Of a stretch of 37,087 nucleotides of DNA, positions 1 through 8,028 are shown piece after piece. Below the pieces are notes generated by a model that ran no database searches, had not been told where the DNA came from, and saw only the letters and a list, made by a program, of their open reading frames with translations. Position 1 is the first letter of the stretch. The number at the start of each line of letters is the position of its first letter. The DNA is from a virus. The DNA is taken from positions 1-37,087 of the IMG/VR virus record IMGVR_UViG_3300007917_000020. One strand, 5' to 3'. Made by a program: the position numbers and the translations under genes.

Positions 1-18
1 GCTTCATAATTATGAAGC
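1..18 (-). terminator. Hairpin after the lysis genes (cut by window edge)
   Basis: Bases 1-18 form a perfect palindrome (GCTTCATAATTATGAAGC) 14 bases past the endolysin stop codon. On the minus strand it would be the stem of the terminator that ends the late operon. Any T-tract lies outside the window, so this is only probable. Confidence 0.5.
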
Positions 19-31
19 CCCGACATATTGA

Positions 32-1126
32 TTATATTTGCTTTATGTATGATGATGACACCCATTGTCCAGATCCGATTCGATACCAGGAACCATACTG
101 CTCATATATCTTAACCTTAGTTCCATATCTAAGAGCACCGACCTTAGCTCCTCCAGGAGACTTTCTAACATTTAAACCAATTATTGCAGTAACAACACCT
201 TCCTTCGTTTTTATAACAACAGGTGCAACAGCCTTCTCATAAGAAATCCAGTCAGCAGAGACAAATCCTGTAGGTGTCTCCCACCAGCCGTCTTTAAGTC
301 CATATAGAACCACAGGATCACCCTTGCGAATCTGTTTCAGGATCGGATGACTTATCCCCCTACCAGCTCTCACATTAAGCACTGAAGCTATTACATAGCC
401 TGTGAGGGATTCTTTCAGGTAGTTCATGCTGCAATATCCTTCCCGGTCTTTATACTTCACCTTCGCCCATATACCCGATACAGAGAAGATGTCTACCTTT
501 GTTCCTTTCGGCATCGTAGTCAAAATTTTAAAGTTCATTCCAGGGCCATATCTGAGATTTAGATTTTCAATGCAGATCTTCTCATCAATTGGTTTCTTTG
601 GTTCTTCCTTAATAGGTCCATCAATCACTTTCTGCAGATCTGATCTGAACATTTCCATAGTATACCCAAATTTACTCCACCAGTGTCTTGGATCCGCATG
701 ATTGGATCCTATCTTCTTCCAATATGCTTCATAGTGACCGATCACATTGTCTACCGGGATGTTAAACTCTTTACACCACTCAGCGACCTTCTTGATAGTA
801 TTGGCCAGGACCTGCCTAAAATACTCTGGATCATGGTCCTTGTCCTCACACATTTCAATCTGCAGTGCATATCCGTTGGCCTTTCCACCAACTCCCCACG
901 CCCACATGTTAAACGGAAGCAGCTGCCAAAACTCCAGATCATCAATGAATCCATGGACTGCCACCATAATTGAAGACTTGTTCCAGCGATCAAACCACTC
1001 CTTGGCAATAACTCCAGGAGTCGCTGTGGAGTGGATAATGATGTGTGTGGGCTTTATGCTAATGTTGTTCTTTTTGTTCCAAAGATAACAAGCATTCTGA
1101 GTAATGAATTTAATGAATTCTTTCAT
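32..1126 (-). CDS. Endolysin: N-acetylmuramoyl-L-alanine amidase with three SH3 repeats
   Basis: Phage endolysin that cuts the amide bond between muramic acid and the stem peptide of peptidoglycan. Residues 25-165 look like an Amidase_2/PGRP domain: IIIHSTAT (H32), AVHGF (H58), GHYEAYW (H131) and NHADPRHWW (H143, D145) are the likely zinc and catalytic positions. A proline and lysine rich linker (about 170-182) leads to three bacterial SH3-type wall-binding repeats at about 184-238, 243-296 and 310-364, with the LNVR or LNLR signatures of SH3_3. There is no signal peptide, so export depends on the holin. The ATG overlaps the holin stop as ATGA, which implies translational coupling. It is the last gene of the late operon. 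The family call is firm; the exact zinc ligands are inferred. Confidence 0.93.
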   Translation of the reverse strand: MKEFIKFITQNACYLWNKKNNISIKPTHIIIHSTATPGVIAKEWFDRWNKSSIMVAVHGFIDDLEFWQLLPFNMWAWGVGGKANGYALQIEMCEDKDHDPEYFRQVLANTIKKVAEWCKEFNIPVDNVIGHYEAYWKKIGSNHADPRHWWSKFGYTMEMFRSDLQKVIDGPIKEEPKKPIDEKICIENLNLRYGPGMNFKILTTMPKGTKVDIFSVSGIWAKVKYKDREGYCSMNYLKESLTGYVIASVLNVRAGRGISHPILKQIRKGDPVVLYGLKDGWWETPTGFVSADWISYEKAVAPVVIKTKEGVVTAIIGLNVRKSPGGAKVGALRYGTKVKIYEQYGSWYRIGSGQWVSSSYIKQI

Positions 1127-1587
1127 TTTTTAACATCCTCCTCAGACTTGATGGTCTCAGTAACAACTGTGGTCTCTACTATGGTAGTAGATTTTTTTCC
1201 ACCATCTTTAATCTGTAGCAATGCATCTTTAATCTTATCCGGAATAGGCACTCCAATACATGCAGCATTCTCTAGTATAGAAATGCCTTCCATGCCGATG
1301 TAGAACCAGATAGCAGCTAACCTAACCACTCCTTGCGCTCCTGTGATGTTATCGATACCTACTGCTACCGCAACAACAACTAGGATCGCAATCTTTTTGA
1401 GAATGCCGTTGATGCCTACAGCGCTTGAAAGGACCTTATCCATGAAAGCCCTTGTGATGCCTGTCAGATAATCCATTGTCATAAAAAGTACAAGCACCTG
1501 TGTAGCCATATCCCATCCTCCAAGCCATTTAGCGATAATAGTTCCAATAATCGAGATACCTAGTGCAATTTTCTTATCTAGTGTCAT
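1123..1587 (-). CDS. Phage holin, TcdE/phage holin 4 family
   Basis: Membrane protein of 154 aa that makes the lesions through which the endolysin reaches the wall. It has hydrophobic segments at about 7-22, 28-44, 64-80 and 88-106, with the family-typical MDYLTGITRA stretch (38-47) between the second and third, and the WFYIGMEGISILENA motif (94-108) of toxin-secretion/phage-lysis holins. The C-terminus is charged and Lys/Glu-rich, as usual. It starts at ATG after a good AAGGAG site and overlaps the endolysin by ATGA. Classical late lysis cassette order: tail genes, holin, endolysin. Confidence 0.92.
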   Translation of the reverse strand: MTLDKKIALGISIIGTIIAKWLGGWDMATQVLVLFMTMDYLTGITRAFMDKVLSSAVGINGILKKIAILVVVAVAVGIDNITGAQGVVRLAAIWFYIGMEGISILENAACIGVPIPDKIKDALLQIKDGGKKSTTIVETTVVTETIKSEEDVKK

Positions 1588-1617
1588 TTTCTCTTCACTC
1601 CTTATTTTTTATAAACT

Positions 1618-1646
1618 AAAGGACCTCCCGCTTTGGAAGATCCTTT
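1618..1646 (-). terminator. Imperfect hairpin between tail genes and holin
   Basis: AAAGGATCTTCC and GGAGGTCCTTT (minus strand) pair around a six-base loop with two mismatches. The trailing run is a poor T-tract (TTTAGTTTAT). It could be a leaky terminator or an RNA processing hairpin that sets the ratio of tail to lysis gene expression. Confidence 0.4.
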
Positions 1647-1788
1647 AATTAAAATTCTTTTAAGTTCGCAATTGCTGTAAATTGTGCAGAGCATAGTTCC
1701 CGTGTTTCTTAACTCTTCAAGATTATGTAATCAATAATATAGGCACAATTGGCGGATATTGCGCAATTATCAGCAGATGTTTTACTAT

Positions 1789-2442
1789 CTATATCTCTTT
1801 CCATCCTTGCGGATAAGCTGATGGAGACCAGGTATTCCCATCAATCAGACTTTCATACACCAGTCCTTCAAAGGTCACCTTATCACCTTTACTATACGCA
1901 TCGTGAGCACCTGCAGGCTGTTTCCATTCCGCTATGACTGATGGTGGTGCTATGGGGTTGTATAGCGCTGGTGTCTGTTCTGGCTGCCAGTCCTCTTGCG
2001 ATTTATGTGCCTGCAGCACTTGGTAAAGCTGACTGTTGTAGTTGAATATGTCTCCTGATACATAAAATGAACCTATACGATACTCTTTAAAATCATCAAT
2101 CAGATCCTTCATCTCTTCTGTGGTTAACTCATCCCACCTGATAAGTCTAGCAAGCTTTTGTCTGGTCTCTTCAGCCTTTACTTCCTGCTTCATCTCTACA
2201 AGATAGTCATCTGAAATCTCTCCATTGAGAACATAGTTCTTCACGTCTTCTATTCCCATGGCTTCTATGTGCTTAATGGTCTCAAGCCTTCTGAGTTGTT
2301 CCTCAATGAGAGCAATGTCTGTAGACATCATTTCCTCTTTGTCCTTATAAGCCTCATCAGAATTGTCATAAAGATGTACGGTCTCTTTAAATGTAATGGT
2401 CTTTTTGAAAGGCTTCCACCCCTCTTCACTTAAATAGAACAT
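1789..2442 (-). CDS. Tail-associated carbohydrate-binding protein
   Basis: 217 aa protein directly downstream of the tail spike gene, separated by 10 bases. The N-terminal half (1-115) is charged and probably helical. The C-terminal half holds two units like the CBM5/12 chitin-binding fold: the first at about 121-165 (YRIGSFYVSGDIF, then LYQVLQAHKSQEDWQP, then PALY), the second at about 172-217 (AEWKQPAGAHDAYSKGDKV, then LVYESLIDGNTWSP, then GWKEI). Such units in phage tails bind cell-wall sugars. A role as accessory receptor-binding or baseplate protein is inferred from the fold pattern and the position. Confidence 0.75.
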   Translation of the reverse strand: MFYLSEEGWKPFKKTITFKETVHLYDNSDEAYKDKEEMMSTDIALIEEQLRRLETIKHIEAMGIEDVKNYVLNGEISDDYLVEMKQEVKAEETRQKLARLIRWDELTTEEMKDLIDDFKEYRIGSFYVSGDIFNYNSQLYQVLQAHKSQEDWQPEQTPALYNPIAPPSVIAEWKQPAGAHDAYSKGDKVTFEGLVYESLIDGNTWSPSAYPQGWKEI

Positions 2443-2452
2443 TGAATTCCTC

Positions 2453-5400
2453 CTATACTTGTTTCGTCACTGTGACCTCGACCTCAATAGCATCCCAGAT
2501 AGCATAGCCAGAAGACCCCTGTACGCCATTATAGAATGTGAGAGTCGCACCAGCCGATGTAAACAAACTGCTCGGTACAGTTGCCCAGCTTGTCCATCCA
2601 CCTCTTGTTGCACCGGTTGAGAATGATGCTGAGTGATTGTACGGTGCTGGCTTAACCGTCAGACTGCTACCATGGGTACTGTTCTTTCTTCTCAGCCTGT
2701 ATCTGATCGAAATATTGGCCCCACCATTGAAGAAGTTGTAAATCGCACTACTTAGTCTTACCCTACCATCTTTCCACCCCATACTAGAATCCCATCGGTT
2801 CTGTGTAGCTGTAGATCCATAGTAGCTATCAACAGAGGTTGTCCCATGAACAAGTGTATCGAAGGTGGCTGAAGTGAAAGTCTGTGTGAATACTTGACTA
2901 GTAACTGGGGGCGGCGAATAGGCTGATTGAACCTCTGTAATGGTGTCAAATTCCTGTATGTATCCTTTGTTTCTTCCCCATCGTCCACTAGTACCCTTAG
3001 GCACGGTTCCTACAGCCTTTATTGAGCCCCCGTATTGAGCTCTTCCAGCCGCAATAGGGCTTCCTATACAGTCTCTCATCAGAATCCAGGAGTCACCGCT
3101 GGATAAAGCCCCATAACTACAATTAACTACATCTACGGAGTTCATATGTACAATACTTCCATAATCGGCTTTGACCCCTGCCGAACCACCATCTCCGTTT
3201 ATGTTCATGTAGTATACGTACACATTCCTAGAATTGTGGACATATATAGGCTCATTGTACTTCTTAACTGTTCCATACGATGAACTGGATCCGTTTAATT
3301 CTACTCTGGCTGTGCAGTTTCTGACCTCTATAGAACCGGTTATTGTTCTTCCGATCATGTTAACTATTAGCTTGCCTCCGTGTATATTACTTATCAGTAT
3401 GTCTTCAGCCAGATTAGAATACACATTAATAACAACATAGTCCTCTATGAATCTTGTACCCGTAGGGAATATCCAATCTAGAGCATCATTAACGCTATTA
3501 AACGAATACCCTGAACCGACATTAACTGTTACAGCTGGTCTCATCTGAACTACTTTTGGACTTGAGAGCACTTCAATATCAGCATTTGGAATTACTGCCC
3601 CGGCTTCTCCAAAGCTTGCTAGCGTGGTGTCTCCATCTCTAACAGACAGCCCATCATGAGCTATTTGAGTGTTTACCTCCGATGTGGATTTTGCAACGTT
3701 TATTCCATTCTGGTCCAGCTTGATGATACCTTTAGTAATTGTTCTTGTATCAGCTTTACTGAACTCGGTTAAGAAAGTGTTAGTTATAGCACTGGGTGTT
3801 ATTTCCTGTTCAACGCTATGCACCCTAGTTTCAATATCCTCGGGTGCAGGTGTCCAGTCAGTGGCGATGTTGCCTTTTTCCAGCTTGATATGATACTCTT
3901 CAGAAACCACTTTATTAATGAGTGCCTCACTTCTAAATGTAATTTCAATTTCCCCATTCGCCCCAGAGTTTATCATTCTGGGCTCACCAACTGCAACGCC
4001 ATTGGATGCAGAAGATGCGGTAAAGGGATAGGTTCCAAACCATAAATCATATGTGGACACATTTGCTTTTGGAATATCTGTTGATAAAAAATAATTTGTG
4101 TTGGGCTCACCCAAATATTTGTAGCTACGAATTGTTGAGCCTTGTTCGTCTGCATAGTGGCCTGTTGACAGAAGATAGTTGACAAGCAAATTCCTCCCGC
4201 CAACCTGAACGTTGTCATAAAGAGGGGACCAGTTATAATCATTCGGGTTCGTACTTTCAGTCGCAGTTGTCTTATTATGGGCTAATCCCAGGAATCTCTT
4301 TCCTGTGGGGCTGTCACTCATCCCTGAACCAGTATCCGTATCGGCATATTTAACCCATGTGTATGTGGGATTTCCTTGTGGACCTGTAGGCCCTTGGATT
4401 CCCTGATCTCCCTGTGCGCCTTTTATGAGGGACCATGTGTAATCAGCATAAGTCGAAGACTCTGTAGCTGTGGTTTTATTGTAGGCAATACCCATATACG
4501 TCTTTCCATCAGGGAAATTGCTCATACCACTTGTAGGTGTATCAGCGTACTTGACCCAAGTATAAAGGGATGATCCAGAGGGTCCTTGTATTCCCTGGGG
4601 TCCTTGAGGTCCTTCGATAAGACTCCAGTTGTAATCCGTCGCAGTATTGCTTTCTGCCGCGGTTGTTTTGTTATATGCGATACCCATGTACTTTTTGCCG
4701 GTGGGGCTGTCTCCCATTTCAGCTCCTACGGCCGTGTCTGCATATTTTATCCAAGTATAAAGCGTCTGACCTTGAGGTCCCTGTGGTCCCTGAATTCCTT
4801 GGTCACCTTTTATAAGAGACCATGAATAGTCGGTAGCAGTGGAACTCTCGGTGGCGGTTGTCATGTTATAAGCTAAACCGATATAGGTTTTCCCTGTAGG
4901 GCTGTCGCTCATTCCTACCCCTGACGCATTGTCCGCGTATTTTACCCATGTGTATAACGTTTGACCCTCGGGACCTTGGGGACCTTGGATTCCTTGAGGA
5001 CCCTGGGGGCCTTCGATAAGGCTCCATGTGTAGTCGGCCTTGTTTGTACTTTCAGTCGGGCTCGTCTTGTTATATGCTATCCCGATATATTTTGCACCTG
5101 TGGGATCGTCCGTGGGGTTCGTTCCGTCTGCGGAGGCTGAATATTTGATCCAGGTATATAGAGTCTGTCCTTGAAGTCCTTGTGGTCCTTCAGGTCCTTG
5201 ATCTCCCTTGATAAGACTCCAACTGTAGTTTGAATAAACATTGCTTTCGGTTGGTGTGGTTTTATTATAAGCAATCCCTATATATGTCTTTCCTGTAGGA
5301 GTGTCACTCATTCCAGTTGTAGGGGTGTCAGCGTATTTGATCCATGTATAAAGTGTAGGACCTGATGGACCTTGGACTCCTTGAGGTCCCTGAGCACCAG

Positions 5401-7372
5401 TATCACCTTTGTCTCCCTTGATGAGTGTCCATGAATATTTGCTAGGATCAGTGGAATCGGAAGCGGTGAAGTCAGTATATTGTCCGATGTAGGTTTTTCC
5501 GGTGCTGATTATGGTGGAGAATCCAGCTGTTCCGGTGGCATTCGTTGCATATGCTATATGGAAATACGATGCCAGTCCATCTGGACCTTGTGGACCCTGT
5601 ATACCCTGTGAACCATCAGCACCCTTGATAAGAGTCCAGTGGTACATTGCTGGGTTTGAACTATCAGTAGAAACTGAGTCTGTATACATACCAATGTAGT
5701 CACGGCTTGAGTCACTAGTTGAGAAATCCTCTGTGCCATCAGCACTGTTTGCATAAGCTATATGTGTGTAGCTTGAAAGTCCATCTGGCCCCATTGGCCC
5801 CTCGATACCTTGATCACCTTTATCACCCTGAAGACCTTGAATACCCTGAGGTCCTTGTGGTCCTTCTAAGCTGGCAAGCCACTCTTGTATCGTACCATTG
5901 AACCCATTGGCTACTGCTGCTTCATATGCTGACTGACCTTCAGGTCCAGGAGTGAGTTCAATATTTTCAATATCTTCCTCAGTTGCTACATTCTTAGCAT
6001 TTATTTTTAGAGATTGAACATTAAGAACAATCTCTCCATCGTCTAAATTCCAATAGGATTGTCCATCTGGTGATTGAATCATCCCAGCTTTCAAAAGAGA
6101 TGCATTAAGAATTCCTGTCTGAATAAACGAAGCATTAAATTTACCATCTAAAGTCCATGCACTTGGAAATGGTCCTTCAATTCCAGTAGAACTGAACCCA
6201 ATACCACCAAGGCTGATTCTTAAAACATTTTGAGCTGTTTCCTTTGGTATATTATCTAAAATCATAATCTCATTTTCATCCTGGTAAACATGCCCAAGCT
6301 TCCCTAACTGATTGATTATGCTACTTTGTTCCTGTATAAGCTTATTCGCTGTAGAACTAGCCTCAATGGCATGATTAATATCTTCTCTAATCGTATTGAA
6401 AATCCGTCTCACATCTCGATTGAAATTACCGTAGACAAGCTTGGTCACACGTTTTTTATTTGCATCATAAACATAACCTTGTACTCTTGTCGGAACTTCA
6501 ATCTGTTTTGTAACTGTATAGACCGTATCCCCAATATCGAGAGTCTGATCTATATCTGCTTGAACTTCGTAATGAATCTCTGGGTACTTATTTTTCTCAA
6601 GATGCTCTTCACCAAGCAATCTCAATCTATTGATTATTTCATCTTCTGTAAGTTCTTCACCTTCATTTGTTTGAATTTCGAAAGATATGGCTTTAGCATA
6701 AACTTCGTCATATTGGACATCTGAATAAAGGTATACTTCAGGCAATGTGACACCATTTGGACCTATGGGGAGAAGTTTTGTACACACATTACCCCAGTTC
6801 TCATAAACCCTAATACCTTGAAGATTCTTCCCATATCTGATTGTTTCTCCACGATCTAATCCTATTGAAGATAACAGCTTGATTTCCCACTTATTAAAAT
6901 CAAAAAAACCTCCTATACGCTCCTGGGCGATTAGAAAGGCTTCCTGTAATGTTTTTCTAATAATCCTTGCTGTTCCAATATTTGAAACATCAGATGCTGT
7001 GGTGAAAGGGCTTTGTCTATCTGTTCTGGTATTGATCCAATCGAGTAATGCTGATCCATTAAGGCTTTGTGGATAAATATCCTGTATGAGGTATCTTGAA
7101 GTATCAAACGCTACATGTATAGCTCTAAACTTAATGTTTCTTTGTGTAATCTCAGGGTTCTGAATTCTAAATGGCTGCTCTCCTCTAGATTTAGTAGGCA
7201 CGACAATGATATTGTCATGAGCTATGAAATCCTTGTACTTCAGATGCACTTCCACATCTACTTCCCATCCACTAAATCCTTCATTCTTAGTCTCAATGCA
7301 CTTTGAAGGCTGGATGGCTATGTTTCCATTTGTTGTGTAGCTCTTATCATTAGAATTAAATATTTTAATCAT
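2453..7372 (-). CDS. Tail spike / Tal-like minor structural protein with collagen-like repeats and beta-helix
   Basis: Host-recognition protein at the tail tip, about 1639 aa. Residues 1-350 resemble the prophage tail endopeptidase (Tal-like) N-terminus that attaches to the Dit ring. Residues about 475-1055 hold Gly-Pro-Gln collagen-like stretches alternating with eight copies of a roughly 50-residue module (consensus YTWIKYADT, GKTYIGIAYNKTT, YSWSLIKG). A jelly-roll-like segment (GGRNLLVN to YHIKLEKGNIATDW) follows, then a right-handed beta-helix-like region (about 1290-1480) and a C-terminal beta-rich tip. The second ATG (7372) is preferred over the first (7378): AAAGGA is nine bases from it but only three from the first, and the second gives an ATGA overlap with dit. 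Confidence 0.88.
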   Translation of the reverse strand: MIKIFNSNDKSYTTNGNIAIQPSKCIETKNEGFSGWEVDVEVHLKYKDFIAHDNIIVVPTKSRGEQPFRIQNPEITQRNIKFRAIHVAFDTSRYLIQDIYPQSLNGSALLDWINTRTDRQSPFTTASDVSNIGTARIIRKTLQEAFLIAQERIGGFFDFNKWEIKLLSSIGLDRGETIRYGKNLQGIRVYENWGNVCTKLLPIGPNGVTLPEVYLYSDVQYDEVYAKAISFEIQTNEGEELTEDEIINRLRLLGEEHLEKNKYPEIHYEVQADIDQTLDIGDTVYTVTKQIEVPTRVQGYVYDANKKRVTKLVYGNFNRDVRRIFNTIREDINHAIEASSTANKLIQEQSSIINQLGKLGHVYQDENEIMILDNIPKETAQNVLRISLGGIGFSSTGIEGPFPSAWTLDGKFNASFIQTGILNASLLKAGMIQSPDGQSYWNLDDGEIVLNVQSLKINAKNVATEEDIENIELTPGPEGQSAYEAAVANGFNGTIQEWLASLEGPQGPQGIQGLQGDKGDQGIEGPMGPDGLSSYTHIAYANSADGTEDFSTSDSSRDYIGMYTDSVSTDSSNPAMYHWTLIKGADGSQGIQGPQGPDGLASYFHIAYATNATGTAGFSTIISTGKTYIGQYTDFTASDSTDPSKYSWTLIKGDKGDTGAQGPQGVQGPSGPTLYTWIKYADTPTTGMSDTPTGKTYIGIAYNKTTPTESNVYSNYSWSLIKGDQGPEGPQGLQGQTLYTWIKYSASADGTNPTDDPTGAKYIGIAYNKTSPTESTNKADYTWSLIEGPQGPQGIQGPQGPEGQTLYTWVKYADNASGVGMSDSPTGKTYIGLAYNMTTATESSTATDYSWSLIKGDQGIQGPQGPQGQTLYTWIKYADTAVGAEMGDSPTGKKYMGIAYNKTTAAESNTATDYNWSLIEGPQGPQGIQGPSGSSLYTWVKYADTPTSGMSNFPDGKTYMGIAYNKTTATESSTYADYTWSLIKGAQGDQGIQGPTGPQGNPTYTWVKYADTDTGSGMSDSPTGKRFLGLAHNKTTATESTNPNDYNWSPLYDNVQVGGRNLLVNYLLSTGHYADEQGSTIRSYKYLGEPNTNYFLSTDIPKANVSTYDLWFGTYPFTASSASNGVAVGEPRMINSGANGEIEITFRSEALINKVVSEEYHIKLEKGNIATDWTPAPEDIETRVHSVEQEITPSAITNTFLTEFSKADTRTITKGIIKLDQNGINVAKSTSEVNTQIAHDGLSVRDGDTTLASFGEAGAVIPNADIEVLSSPKVVQMRPAVTVNVGSGYSFNSVNDALDWIFPTGTRFIEDYVVINVYSNLAEDILISNIHGGKLIVNMIGRTITGSIEVRNCTARVELNGSSSSYGTVKKYNEPIYVHNSRNVYVYYMNINGDGGSAGVKADYGSIVHMNSVDVVNCSYGALSSGDSWILMRDCIGSPIAAGRAQYGGSIKAVGTVPKGTSGRWGRNKGYIQEFDTITEVQSAYSPPPVTSQVFTQTFTSATFDTLVHGTTSVDSYYGSTATQNRWDSSMGWKDGRVRLSSAIYNFFNGGANISIRYRLRRKNSTHGSSLTVKPAPYNHSASFSTGATRGGWTSWATVPSSLFTSAGATLTFYNGVQGSSGYAIWDAIEVEVTVTKQV
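4215..5950 (-). repeat. Eight tandem modules with GPQG collagen-like linkers inside the tail spike gene
   Basis: The coding DNA repeats in units of roughly 160-190 bp. Each unit encodes a Y[TF][WH]-start module ending in W[ST]LI[KE]G and a Gly-X-Y linker such as GPQGPQGIQGPQG. The six downstream copies are much closer to one another than to the first two (SSYTHIAYAN and ASYFHIAYAT types). Such repeats are prone to copy-number change by recombination, which would alter fibre length. Confidence 0.9.
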
Positions 7373-8028
7373 AGCCATCTATCCTTTCTTATCATTTGAA
7401 TCGTGCATGTTCCGCTGTGAATAACAATAGGATTGTCCCCTGGTATCAGATGTGGGTACTCAAGTCCTATTTCGATATTTCTTGATCTTGATAAACCGGC
7501 ATAAGTTTCTTTCATTTTTTCACAATCAATCTCTACATAGGGATCAGTGAACGAGTACTTGAACCTGATCCCATTTATTGACATGTCTACACTTCCTGAT
7601 CCAGTGAGCTTAATTGTAGGTTTTGAATAAATGTTTCCTTCGTTAATCACACTTGTAGTTACTGAAACATAAGAATCATCATCTTTATACCAAAAAGGAT
7701 CTCTGATATAACTGATCTTTGCTCTTTTCAATGTTACAAACCTATTTACGTCAAATCCATCATAGAAATATACTTTAGAAATTCTTCCATTATATTCAAG
7801 TTCGCCTTCTCCATTAAGCCACGAAAGGATTTCATCAACCCTAGTAGCATCGATAATCTGTAAATCCAATTCCTTATGCACCTGCGCATATCCTAGTTGA
7901 ATTAATTCTGTTCTATCGCTACCATCAATGGAAATTCCTTCAAATCTTTGGGTAGCTCTAGCAATAAAATCCTCTTCTCTGACGATAACTTTCATCTGTT
8001 CACTTGAAATCCCTCTAAATTTAAACAT
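7369..8028 (-). CDS. Distal tail protein (Dit, Sipho_tail family)
   Basis: 219 aa protein expected to form the hexameric ring joining the tail tube to the tip. The N-terminus (MFKFRGISSEQM, then the QRFEGISIDGSDR region) and the central DPFWYKDDD stretch match the siphovirus tail component family (Sipho_tail, Dit). It lies between the tape measure and the tail spike, the standard position. It overlaps the spike start by ATGA and abuts the tape measure stop (shared base 8028). Confidence 0.88.
   Translation of the reverse strand: MFKFRGISSEQMKVIVREEDFIARATQRFEGISIDGSDRTELIQLGYAQVHKELDLQIIDATRVDEILSWLNGEGELEYNGRISKVYFYDGFDVNRFVTLKRAKISYIRDPFWYKDDDSYVSVTTSVINEGNIYSKPTIKLTGSGSVDMSINGIRFKYSFTDPYVEIDCEKMKETYAGLSRSRNIEIGLEYPHLIPGDNPIVIHSGTCTIQMIRKDRWL

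Noticed and set aside
12-242. 76-aa plus-strand ORF at the window edge
   Set aside because: Shadow of the endolysin SH3 region.
1602-1694. 30-codon minus-strand ORF ending in the holin ribosome site
   Set aside because: Weak ribosome site, and it spans the hairpin at 1618-1646, which is the better explanation. It might still be a leader peptide.
4215-5950. CRISPR-like array
   Set aside because: The repeats are coding (tail spike modules), with units too long and too varied; no spacers or cas genes.
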